A DNA stretch of 64,000 bases from QPIN01 sp965224575 (GTDB lineage Bacteria > Pseudomonadota > Gammaproteobacteria > Methylococcales > Methylomonadaceae). Within the stretch, counting starts at the first letter, position 1. Each line of letters starts with the position of its first letter. The position numbers were made by a program, and so were the translations under genes. This document shows positions 52,916 to 61,258 of the stretch, one piece after another. Below the pieces are notes generated by a model. That model searched no databases, was not told where the DNA came from, and was given only the letters and a program-made list of their open reading frames with translations. Where the stretch lies: NCBI GenBank assembly GCA_965224575.1, contig CBDCZQ010000006.1:930001-994000 (forward strand), given 5' to 3'.

Positions 52916-54553
52916 ATGTCCTCTTTACGTGAAACTTCCGAATGGCTCGCTTTAAAACAACACCACAAAGAAGTCATCAACCTTTCAATGAAAGAACAAT
53001 TTTCTACTGACAATGATCGTCACCAGAAATTTTCTTTACAATTTAATGATATTCTCTTTGATTTTTCTAAAAATAGAATCACCTCAGAAACGCTCCCTCT
53101 ATTAATTAAACTTGCTCAACAAGCCAAATTAACTGACAAAACTAAGGCCATGTTTACTGGAGAGATCATAAACACGACCGAAAATAGAGCTGTTTTACAT
53201 ACAGCTCTTCGAAACAGAAGCAATACGCCTATATACTTCGACGGAAAAGATGTCATGCCTGAAATAAATCAGGTTCTGACTAAAATGCGCCACTTTTCAG
53301 ACAAAGTAAGATCAGGGGAATGGAAGGGCTACACCAACAAAGCGATTACAGATGTCGTAAATATTGGTATTGGCGGCTCTGATTTAGGGCCAAAAATGGT
53401 TGCTACTGCTCTTGAACCTTACTCTACACCCAATTTAAAGTCACATTTTGTTTCTAATGTTGATCAAACAGATATTATCACAACACTTAAACGATTAAAC
53501 CCAGAAACAACGTTATTTTTGATTGCATCAAAAGTATTTAACACAAAAGAAACGATGACAAATGCACACACTGCCCGAAAATGGCTGTTAAACTCTGCAT
53601 TCGACAAATCTGCTATCACTAAACATTTTGTCGCAATTTCTACGCACAAAAAAAATGTTTCTGCTTTTGGAATTGACACAGAAAACATGTTCGAATTCTG
53701 GGATTGGGTAGGGGGGCGCTATTCTCTTTGGTCTGCAATTGGGTTATCTATCGCCATTTCCATAGGCATGGACAATTTTGAAGAACTATTAAAAGGCGCT
53801 CATTTAGCTGACCAGCATTTTCAAGATACACCTCTAGACAAAAATATACCAGTCACTATGGCTTTACTTGGTATTTGGTATAACAATTTTTTTAAAGTGG
53901 AATCTCACGCTCTGCTTCCTTACGACCAATCTCTATATTTCTTTGCTGACTATTTTCAACAAGGTGACATGGAGAGCAATGGTAAAATGGTTACTACTGA
54001 TGGGCAAGAGGTTGACTACAATACAGGCCCCATCATTTGGGGGCAACCGGGAACAAACGGTCAGCATGCTTTTTATCAATTAATTCATCAAGGCACAAAA
54101 CTCATTCCCTGCGACTTTCTTGCTGCTGCTCAAGGCCATTATGACTCGCCCATCCATCATGATATTTTAATGTCTAATTTTTTAGCACAACCAGAAGCAT
54201 TAATGAATGGTAAAACTAAAAAAGAAGTGGAACGAGATATTGGAACAGATGACCCACTATTAATCATGCCTAAAGTATTTCCGGGTAATAAACCATCAAA
54301 TTCTTTTCTCTATAAAAAACTTACACCACGCACACTAGGAACATTACTAGCCTTTTATGAACATAAAATTTTTGTTCAAGGCGTTATTTGGAACATCAAT
54401 TCATTCGACCAATGGGGGGTTGAATTAGGAAAAGTATTAGCAAAAGCCATCTTACCAGAATTAAAAAGTGGAGAAATTATCAAAACTCATGATTCTTCTA
54501 CAAATGCGCTGATTAACACTTACAAAAAACTTCGCGACGAACAAAATATCTGA
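52916..54553 (+). CDS. pgi: Glucose-6-phosphate isomerase
   Basis: 545 residues, full length. Signatures GGRYSLWSAIGLSIAI, KMVTTDGQEVDYNTGPIIWG and the active-site blocks IGIGGSDLGP and NGQHAFYQLIHQG are all there. It links glucose-6-phosphate with fructose-6-phosphate in glycolysis and gluconeogenesis. Monocistronic, divergent from the copper operon across 267 bases. Confidence 0.96.
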   Translation: MSSLRETSEWLALKQHHKEVINLSMKEQFSTDNDRHQKFSLQFNDILFDFSKNRITSETLPLLIKLAQQAKLTDKTKAMFTGEIINTTENRAVLHTALRNRSNTPIYFDGKDVMPEINQVLTKMRHFSDKVRSGEWKGYTNKAITDVVNIGIGGSDLGPKMVATALEPYSTPNLKSHFVSNVDQTDIITTLKRLNPETTLFLIASKVFNTKETMTNAHTARKWLLNSAFDKSAITKHFVAISTHKKNVSAFGIDTENMFEFWDWVGGRYSLWSAIGLSIAISIGMDNFEELLKGAHLADQHFQDTPLDKNIPVTMALLGIWYNNFFKVESHALLPYDQSLYFFADYFQQGDMESNGKMVTTDGQEVDYNTGPIIWGQPGTNGQHAFYQLIHQGTKLIPCDFLAAAQGHYDSPIHHDILMSNFLAQPEALMNGKTKKEVERDIGTDDPLLIMPKVFPGNKPSNSFLYKKLTPRTLGTLLAFYEHKIFVQGVIWNINSFDQWGVELGKVLAKAILPELKSGEIIKTHDSSTNALINTYKKLRDEQNI

Positions 54554-54570
54554 GCAAAAATAGAGGAGAT

Positions 54571-54622
54571 AAAAATATTGTACTCAGCGCCTTGCTTCTT
54601 GATAAGCAACTACAATATTTTT
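54571..54622 (+). terminator. Hairpin after pgi
   Basis: AAAAATATTGTA and TACAATATTTTT form a perfect 12-bp outer stem; inside, TTGCTT and AAGCAA make a second small stem. It begins 18 bases after the pgi stop and ends in T residues, consistent with a terminator. Confidence 0.65.
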
Positions 54623-54674
54623 CAACAACAACTATATTTATATAATAATCGTTGCTATCTTCTTTCTCTGCATA

Positions 54675-56117
54675 ATGCTCCCTAATTTATCAAAACAGCT
54701 CTTTAAACCCTTTCTCTGCTTTGCCTTTTTAGTGGCACTTTCCGCTTGTGATAATTATTCACCATCACACAGGGGCTTTTCAACACTTGACCAAATCAAA
54801 CAAGAAGGCACAATCAATATCCTGACACGCGATCATTCAGTATCTTACCCTAAATTTTCAGAAGGATTGACTGGATTTGAGTACGATTTAATTATGCTTT
54901 TTGCCAATAGAATTGGCGTTAAAGTTAACTTTATCGTCCCTAATAACTTTTCAGATATTTTAAAAAAAATATCATCCAATCAAGCCCATATTGCAGCGGC
55001 TGGTCTTACAGTCACTCAAGCACGTAAAAAAAACATGCGTTTTAGCTCTACTTACCAAAGTATTAAAGAACAGGTTATTTATCTTTCCGGGAAAAAACGA
55101 CCTAAAACTATTGCTGATTTAATGCAAGGAATTCTTGAAGTCCCTAAGGGCAGTAGCCATATAGAAAGTTTGGAAGCTTTAAAAACCGAACATCCAGAAC
55201 TGACTTGGAACACGAATGCTGAATTAAGTTCAGAAGCCTTAATGTATTTAGTTAACGAAGGGTTAATTGACTATACTATTGCCGATTCACACCGGGCTGA
55301 TTCATTAAAACAATTCTATCCTAAGTTATATTCTGCTTTTGACATTTCTACAAAACGCCAGCTTGCCTGGGCTTTACCCCTATCAAATGATAATAGCCTT
55401 TATAACGAAGTCAATAGTTTTTTTAAAGAAATATCGCAAGATAAAACACTTAAACATCTACTTGATAAATATTACGGTAATTCTAAAAACTTAGCTTATT
55501 TTGATAACCGTATTTTCCGCGTGCATGTAGACCAACGCCTACCAACTTTTATATCACATTTCAAACAACAAGCAAAAAACAATACGCTTGACTGGAGGCT
55601 ATTAGCCTCTATCGGCTACCAAGAATCGCATTGGCGACCTAATGCAAAATCACCTACAGGCGTAAAAGGGATTATGATGCTTACTAAAAAAACAGCGAAA
55701 CAAATGGGAATTGTTGACCGCACCAATCCTGCTCAAAGCATCAAGGGCGGGGCAATTTATTTTAAAAAATTACTAAAAAGAATACCCAGACACATCCATC
55801 AGCCTGACAGAACATGGTTTGCGTTAGCCTCTTATAATGTAGGGTTTGGCCATTTAGAAGATGCTCGAGCTATAACAAAACAAAGAAATGGCAACCCTGA
55901 CAAATGGCTAGATGTAAAAGCATCACTCCCTTTATTAGCCAAAAAGAAATGGTATAAACAAGCAAAATATGGCTACGCAAGAGGCAACGAACCTGTTCAG
56001 TATGTAGAAAATATAAGGGGGTACTACAACTTATTAGTTTGGCTTACTGAGGAAAATAAAATAGAAAAACAAGTGATGTTACAAAGAAGCCAGGGGTTAA
56101 TCGCTTCCAAACTTTAA
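54675..56117 (+). CDS. mltF: Membrane-bound lytic murein transglycosylase F
   Basis: 480 residues. Lipoprotein signal with lipobox LSAC (Cys25), a solute-binding-protein-like domain (about 38-268) and a C-terminal SLT domain with the catalytic Glu317 in IGYQESHWRP and the motif GVKGIMMLTKKTA. It cleaves peptidoglycan glycan strands from the outer membrane side. Starts without a strong ribosome site. MltF architecture is complete. Confidence 0.93.
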   Translation: MLPNLSKQLFKPFLCFAFLVALSACDNYSPSHRGFSTLDQIKQEGTINILTRDHSVSYPKFSEGLTGFEYDLIMLFANRIGVKVNFIVPNNFSDILKKISSNQAHIAAAGLTVTQARKKNMRFSSTYQSIKEQVIYLSGKKRPKTIADLMQGILEVPKGSSHIESLEALKTEHPELTWNTNAELSSEALMYLVNEGLIDYTIADSHRADSLKQFYPKLYSAFDISTKRQLAWALPLSNDNSLYNEVNSFFKEISQDKTLKHLLDKYYGNSKNLAYFDNRIFRVHVDQRLPTFISHFKQQAKNNTLDWRLLASIGYQESHWRPNAKSPTGVKGIMMLTKKTAKQMGIVDRTNPAQSIKGGAIYFKKLLKRIPRHIHQPDRTWFALASYNVGFGHLEDARAITKQRNGNPDKWLDVKASLPLLAKKKWYKQAKYGYARGNEPVQYVENIRGYYNLLVWLTEENKIEKQVMLQRSQGLIASKL

Positions 56118-56201
56118 AATTCACAACTATCTTTCAGGTAAAAATCGTATCCCCGTCTATACTTAAAAGATTGATTAAAAACCTTAAAATAGGTAATTGT
56201 A

Positions 56202-56819
56202 ATGTCGGCCATTAAGCAACATAAAAAACAAAGTATTAATAGTTTTTTACAACACCCAAATATTGATGAATATATTTTTATTTCATTAGTTGCTGCAAGT
56301 TTTATAGGTGAACTTTTAATGAAAACATCATTATTAGTTGGCTTTTATTACTGGCTTGCTATAACTCCATTTTTTTTCATTTGTTCCATTTTAAGTGAAA
56401 AATCTAAAGCTATTCGAACGGGGCGTGAAACAGCATTCATGATCAAGTATGAACTTTTTTATTGGGGCAGCGCTTTTGCTGCTGTTCTTCTTACCATCAC
56501 ACTCTGGGATTTTGACCGAATTGGTCCTTCTGAAGCAAGCATATTTATCCACATTATTTTAGCTCATACAATGTTTTTAAGTGGGATTGTATTAGGACTC
56601 CGTTTCTATCTAATAGGCATTCTCCTTTTCCTAACAGCATTTTTTAGCATCACTTCCCAGTTTTCATTAAGTTTTAGTCTTGATTTAGTAGTCATTATTT
56701 TTGTTGTATGGGCTGGCTTAAAGGTTAAAACTCAGTTTATCTTACCCATTCTTAAAAGAGAGTCAGATTTTACAAAAAATAAAGAGGGATACCCAGAAAA
56801 AGAACGCAGAATGCCATAA
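56202..56819 (+). CDS. Six-helix membrane protein, unknown function
   Basis: 205 residues with about six hydrophobic helices and a charged C-terminal tail (about 180-205). AGGTAA precedes the ATG. Some sense of YYWLAITPFFFICS and GPSEASIFIHIILAHTMFLSGIVLGLRF may be family marks, but I do not recognise it. Single gene after mltF, ending in a terminator. Confidence 0.5.
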   Translation: MSAIKQHKKQSINSFLQHPNIDEYIFISLVAASFIGELLMKTSLLVGFYYWLAITPFFFICSILSEKSKAIRTGRETAFMIKYELFYWGSAFAAVLLTITLWDFDRIGPSEASIFIHIILAHTMFLSGIVLGLRFYLIGILLFLTAFFSITSQFSLSFSLDLVVIIFVVWAGLKVKTQFILPILKRESDFTKNKEGYPEKERRMP

Positions 56820-56826
56820 GCCAACG

Positions 56827-56862
56827 GAAAAATCACCTGTCTTTATCGGGTAGATTTTTTAG
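56827..56862 (+). terminator. Terminator after the membrane protein gene
   Basis: AAAAATC and (T)AGATTTTT pair with a small GC-rich middle (ACC/GGGT), followed by T residues. It lies 8 bases after the stop at 56819. Confidence 0.7.
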
Positions 56863-56983
56863 ATATAAAAAATTCAGGGCAAGCATCGTGTTTGCTTTCC
56901 CTCTAAAAATAAAAAAATATTGGCTGTCTTAATTTCTTCTCAAATTTTATGATTTTCTGCACTATGCACTTTTTTTGTATTCA

Positions 56984-57151
56984 TTAATCCAACACGAAAG
57001 GTGCTACTGGGCGTAGCGCCTCAGTTTTCCTGCTCGTTGGGTCAGCTCCCATTTGCAGTCCTAATTTGACTAAATCATGCATCGTCTTAGCATCAAATAT
57101 TTCATCAGAATCAGCAATGGGAAAATCTTGTGGAATAGCTACATACCTCAT
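56984..57151 (-). CDS. Possible 55-residue protein cut off by an IS
   Basis: An open frame begins MRYVAIPQDFPIADSDEIF and ends AALRPVAPFVLD-like (VAPFVLD). The ATG is only 8 bases from the IS3-type end at 57159, so the native promoter was probably removed. The composition is normal for a real gene and contains the plausible helix KTMHDLVKLGLQMG. No family recognised; a fragment or an antitoxin-like protein are possible. No ribosome site. Confidence 0.3.
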   Translation of the reverse strand: MRYVAIPQDFPIADSDEIFDAKTMHDLVKLGLQMGADPTSRKTEALRPVAPFVLD

Positions 57152-57158
57152 TTTGATG

Positions 57159-57453
57159 TGTCAACACTTTTCCGGACACAAAGTTACACAGCTTTCTGCT
57201 GAATTTCGTAATCTACGGGTGACATATAGTCATTAGCAGAATGAATTCTCTCTCGGTTATAAAACACCTCAATATATTCAAAAATTGTCTGCTTAGCATC
57301 AATACGAGTCTTAAACTGAAACTTACCCAAATAGCCAGCAAAGTTAAAATAGAATACATCCGGCTCTGTACCTCTACACCCCCGTGCCATGTCATCATAC
57401 CATTGGTATCGCTCTTCCTTCGTACCCAAAACATAGGCACCAACTTTGCTCAT
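57159..57453 (-). mobile_element. Truncated IS3-family insertion sequence
   Basis: The right end TGTCAACACTTTTCCGGACA at 57159 is an IS3-type terminal repeat. The minus strand encodes the C-terminal end of an IS3 OrfB integrase (IFEYIEVFYNRERIHSA, then YMSPVDYE) to the stop at 57184. The part upstream of about 57330 no longer matches an integrase, so the element is a remnant. Confidence 0.75.
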
Positions 57454-57930
57454 TTCAGTGGCTTGACGCAGAAATCCCTTAATCAGACCAGAGCCGTATT
57501 CATCAGCCCCCCCCGAATGCTACGCGTTATCACACCTCCTACATTCAGTGACCAACCTAAACCGACGCGTGGTGCTTCCACCTCTACTTTATATGCCCTG
57601 ATGCATGATAACGCGTCGTTGACGGTTTCCTGGCAACGACGCGTTATCAGGACCCTGGATCGATAGCGGAAGGGTTCTGATAACTAAGGGATATAGGAAG
57701 CGTTAAGCCTCTTTCTTGGAGTCCATACAAAGGAATGGTAATAGTAGGGTGCCTGAGTAAAGACTCACGGGAATATCCGCATATTTGGCTAAGGCAGCTG
57801 CTTCTGGCGCAGGAGGAAGACATTGACTTGAAAGGGAGAGCTGTTACCTCTTCCAGGTATGGCGACGCTGTCAACTTGTTGAGCAGCGCTATTATCTTGC
57901 CGAAGTTCAAAATAAAATAAACTAAATTTT
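57454..57930. other. GC-richer segment of unknown origin
   Basis: This stretch has clearly higher GC than its surroundings. It holds direct repeats of the ACGCGTTATCA type (57526, 57640) with CGACGCGT between, and a plus-strand frame with SREYPHIWLRQLLLAQEED and SSRYGDAVNLLSSA that resembles the tail of some protein, but no start or family could be fixed. It is likely a foreign fragment trapped between the IS remnants. The region 57931-58071 is AT-rich and empty. Confidence 0.4.
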
Positions 57931-58071
57931 TTCTTTTTTTCTATATTTCCTGTATCACCCAACTGATACTAATGACAATAAACATATAATAAATACTTTT
58001 TTGATTATCATTTTACTTCTCCAAGTCCCATGAGTGTTTATCGCCAAAAAATATACCCTTGGTAGGGTAGT

Positions 58072-59272
58072 AGGGCAATCGGGCTTAAAAGCACTTAAAG
58101 TTATAATTTAGATGAGGTATTAACTCTATCACTTTGATTTTAAATGACAGGTAAAATAACAGCCTCTATTATCCACCACTTCTCAAGCATACAAGACCCA
58201 AGAGTTAACAGACAGAAAAAGCATCAGTTGCAAGATATATTTTTTATCACACTTTGTGCAGTCATATGTGGTGCAGATAACTGTGGCGCCATTGAATAAT
58301 TTGGTGAAGCGAAAGAAAGCTGGTTTACAGAGCTATTAAGGCTGGAAAATGGGATTCCTTCGCATGATACTTTTGGTGATGTCTTTGCATTAATTGATAC
58401 AGAAGAGTTTAGTGAATGCTTTTCTAAATGGGTTGCGGACTTAGCCACACTCACTGAAGGAGAAGTTATAGCCATCGATGGAAAATGTCTAAGACGTAGT
58501 ATTGATAAAGCATCAAACAAGGCAGCCATTTATATGGTGAGTGCTTGGGCACAACAGAATAGTCTGGTTTTAGGTCAGGTTAAAGTGGACGAAAAATCGA
58601 ATGAAATTACGGCTATTCCCAAGCTATTATCTCGATTAGATATTGCGGGTGCTGTTATTACAATGGATGCAATGGGCTGCCAGAAAAAAATAGCCAAACT
58701 CATTATAGAAAAGAAAGCTGATTATATTCTCAGTTTGAAAGGAAATCAGGGGAGCTTACACGATGCTGTCAGGATTTATTTTGAATCTTCATTGTCGTCT
58801 GAAGCAGCCACAGTAACTTTTGACGGCGGTCATGAGCGAATAGAAAATCGCTCAGTTCGTGTAACGGATGAAATTGAATGGCTAAAAGAAAATCATTCAT
58901 AGAGTGGATTAAAAAGTATCATAGCCATCACTGCAAAAAGAGAAATAAAAGATAAAATCACTGAAGAAACCCGTTATTTTATAAGCAGCCTTAGTGCGGC
59001 TAATCCGAAACAATTAGAATATGCTATTCGTGCACACTGGGCTGTTGAGAATAATTTATATTGGGTTCTTGATATGGCTTTTGATGAAGATAGCAACCGC
59101 ACACGCCAAGACTTTAGCGCATCGAACTTAGCTGTCATCAGGTATATTGCGCTCAATTTGATAAAGAATGAAAAATCATCAAAGGTGGGTGTGAAAACTA
59201 AACGATTAAAAGCAGGCTGGAGCAATGATTATCTACTCAAAATCATTGGTGGAATTTAAGCCCGATTGCCTT
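58072..59272 (+). mobile_element. ISAs1-family insertion sequence, inactive
   Basis: Ends AGGGCAATCGGGCTTAAA (58072) and complement at 59255-59272 (one mismatch in 18) bracket a transposase reading frame with two stop codons. The length, about 1.2 kb, suits ISAs1. No clear target duplication, in line with an old insertion. Confidence 0.85.
58144..59259 (+). pseudogene. ISAs1 transposase with two in-frame stops
   Basis: 371 codons in one frame. Motifs: IQDPRVNRQKKHQLQDI at the start, VIAIDGKCLRRS (catalytic Asp), VITMDAMGCQKKIA and the late AVENNLYWVLDMAFDED. Stop codons interrupt at 58297 (TAA in GAIE-stop-FGE) and 58900 (TAG in HS-stop-SGLK, probably from TGG). Otherwise intact, so inactivation is fairly recent. 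Confidence 0.9.
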
Positions 59273-59294
59273 GCAAAGGGGGTAAGACAACCAG

Positions 59295-59314
59295 TTTTAA
59301 ACCCGATTACCCTG
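59295..59314. repeat. Extra ISAs1-type terminal end
   Basis: TTTTAAACCCGATTACCCTG is the complement of the CAGGGTAATCGGGTTTAAAA form of an ISAs1 terminal repeat. It lies 23 bases outside the end at 59272, with no partner nearby. It probably marks a second, lost ISAs1 copy or an end from another subtype. Confidence 0.65.
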
Positions 59315-59333
59315 ATTACATGTCCCATAATTA

Positions 59334-61085
59334 GAGTCTGCTCAGTAAATCAGCACGAGTTTTTTACAAAACTGGCCAAAAAATTGAAAAATTCTCTGCA
59401 TCTGACAACATAATATTTTTTCAATTTGTTTTAACAACAATATATCTCTGATTTGACTGCTTTTACGACAGGCAAAAAAGATCCTTTCCAGGATCAATAG
59501 GTTCATCACCAAGAATATGCTATTGATCCATGCCAGTGAGGTATCTGCACGCTTGGCTCTAATATAATTCAGTCGATAGCCATTCTTGCCTTGGCCAAAT
59601 TTGCCTTCAATGGGTATCCGTTGTAGATAATCTGCTCTTCGTTGTGCTTTGAGTTGTTTGAGTTCTTCCCGGTTGTCTTCTGTCTCTTTCTTGGGTCGAC
59701 CGAGTGGTTTTCCCGCAAAGTGGATGCCTTTGCTTTTAAGATAATTCCGGTTTTCTCGCGTGCCATAAAGTGGGTCTGCCAAGATCTTTTCTGGGTAATA
59801 GCCCGTTCGCTGATGATAGTGTTCAACTTGTGATGTTAAATCCAACCCTTCATGAAAAGCATCCCAGCGCAAATGATCTACACGAGAAAACCCATCATCT
59901 GTTAGGCTGACACTGAGTTTAGCGCCAAATTCAACCACCTTGTTTTGTTTGCCTCGAATGATGGGGCGTACATAAGGTTGGCTGATACTGACGATTCTAT
60001 TATCACAACGACGAGTTTTAGTGGTATACATTGCCCATTGCTGTTCATAGAGGTGTTGAATCACCCAGTAGCGATAGAGTAACCAGCGAGGTAATGGAAG
60101 TTCTGTGCCTTCAGGCCAGTATGTCAGGAGTTGTTCAATATGTCTCAGGTTACGGCGAAGATATTGCAGTTGTTGTTTTATTCCTCGGCGTAGTTTTTTC
60201 CTGCCAGGACGTTTTTGTTTGACGATCGATAAAAAAGCAGATCGTGCCTTTTCTCGATAGGTACGTGGCTTCTTATCCAGCGTTGTTTCTAAATAAAGGA
60301 AATCAATGATTTTCTCACTGAACTCACGCGCTTCATTGAGTAGGTTAAGGTCTGTTGGATAACGGATGGCTTGCTCAACCACAGTGGCATCAAGAATCAG
60401 TTTGCCTTGATGTGTGTCAATTTCTTTTGAATTTCCTATTTCTATTTCTTGTGAATCAGATTTCGCTTCGTCTTCTACGTTTCCTTGCAATGAATCATCT
60501 TCGTTTTCTTTGCTATTGATCTGCGATGAGGGGTCTGATTCTAGGTCTGCTTTAGCCTGACTTTTTTCCTTTTCGCCATCATGTGCGTTAATAATCGCTT
60601 GCTCGAATACTTCAAAAACGGATGCTCCCATGCGTTTTCTAATATCAACGAGTAATGAAGGCGCAAAGGGTGGTTCCGCCTGAAAACTGGCAAATCCTAC
60701 AAAAAATTGCATATAAGGGTTTTCTTGAATTTGCTGAACCGTTTCAATATCAGAAAGGCTTAGCTTGTGTTTTATGATCACTGCACCGATGACGCAGCGT
60801 GCATCCTTGGCTGGACGCCCTGTGTCTGCCGAAAGCCCTTGATAATAACCCTCTGCTAAGTCATCCCAGGGAATGCATTGACTCATTTTTACCCAGCGAT
60901 TGTGTTTATCTAGAGCCGTGTCAAAAGGCCAGTCAAATTCTGCTAGAGTGAGTTGTTTCGAGCTACAGGTTCGGATCATAGGTGCACAGGTTTTGAGTCG
61001 TTTATCTGTTTTTCCGTGCACTATTTTATCATAAATAGACTAATATATTAATATTATCAATGCGTTGTGGTTTCTGAGTAGACTC
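59334..61085 (-). mobile_element. IS5/IS1182-type insertion sequence, apparently complete
   Basis: Ends GAGTCTGCTCAGTAAATCAG and (reverse) GAGTCTACTCAGAAACCACA are imperfect inverted repeats. TAATTA flanks both sides (59328-59333 and 61086-61091): a target duplication or, as it is palindromic, part of the ends. The transposase gene fills the element. Confidence 0.82.
59342..61021 (-). CDS. Transposase, IS5/IS1182 superfamily
   Basis: 559 residues, unbroken. N-terminal DUF772-type domain (LTLAEFDWPFDTALD, GRPAKDARCVIGAVI, LSLSDIETVQQIQENPYMQ), an acidic low-complexity insert (about 168-215) and a DDE domain with Asp in LILDATVV, Asp in KILADPLYGT and Glu in RIPIEGKFGQGKN. The true start may be the Met at residue 15 (MIRTCSSKQLTLAEF). 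All catalytic residues are present, so it may be active. A long C-terminal extension reaches almost to the IS end. Confidence 0.9.
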   Translation of the reverse strand: MHGKTDKRLKTCAPMIRTCSSKQLTLAEFDWPFDTALDKHNRWVKMSQCIPWDDLAEGYYQGLSADTGRPAKDARCVIGAVIIKHKLSLSDIETVQQIQENPYMQFFVGFASFQAEPPFAPSLLVDIRKRMGASVFEVFEQAIINAHDGEKEKSQAKADLESDPSSQINSKENEDDSLQGNVEDEAKSDSQEIEIGNSKEIDTHQGKLILDATVVEQAIRYPTDLNLLNEAREFSEKIIDFLYLETTLDKKPRTYREKARSAFLSIVKQKRPGRKKLRRGIKQQLQYLRRNLRHIEQLLTYWPEGTELPLPRWLLYRYWVIQHLYEQQWAMYTTKTRRCDNRIVSISQPYVRPIIRGKQNKVVEFGAKLSVSLTDDGFSRVDHLRWDAFHEGLDLTSQVEHYHQRTGYYPEKILADPLYGTRENRNYLKSKGIHFAGKPLGRPKKETEDNREELKQLKAQRRADYLQRIPIEGKFGQGKNGYRLNYIRAKRADTSLAWINSIFLVMNLLILERIFFACRKSSQIRDILLLKQIEKILCCQMQRIFQFFGQFCKKLVLIY

Positions 61086-61118
61086 TAATTAACTCATAAT
61101 TCCTTAACTCTTTTTACC

Positions 61119-61155
61119 TTAGGAACGTACATGGAATAAATTCGACAACAGCCTA
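61119..61155 (+). repeat. Truncated end of the 43562-type palindromic element
   Basis: TTAGGAACGTACATGGAATA at 61119 matches the outer end of the element at 43562 (TTAGGAACGTGCAAGGAATA on its reverse strand) and then loses similarity. The remaining intergenic bases to 61258 show nothing else. Confidence 0.6.
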
Positions 61156-61258
61156 TTGGTAAATCTAGTAGATAATGGCCAAAAAGACATACTTATCACC
61201 AAGCTATCATCAGAAAATAATAGTTGAATACGGTTTCTAGGCTTAATAATAAGACAAC

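Noticed and set aside
57241..57666. Plus-strand frame of 141 codons over the IS3 remnant
   Set aside because: It runs antisense to the integrase tail and into the GC-rich fragment; no family features or ribosome site.
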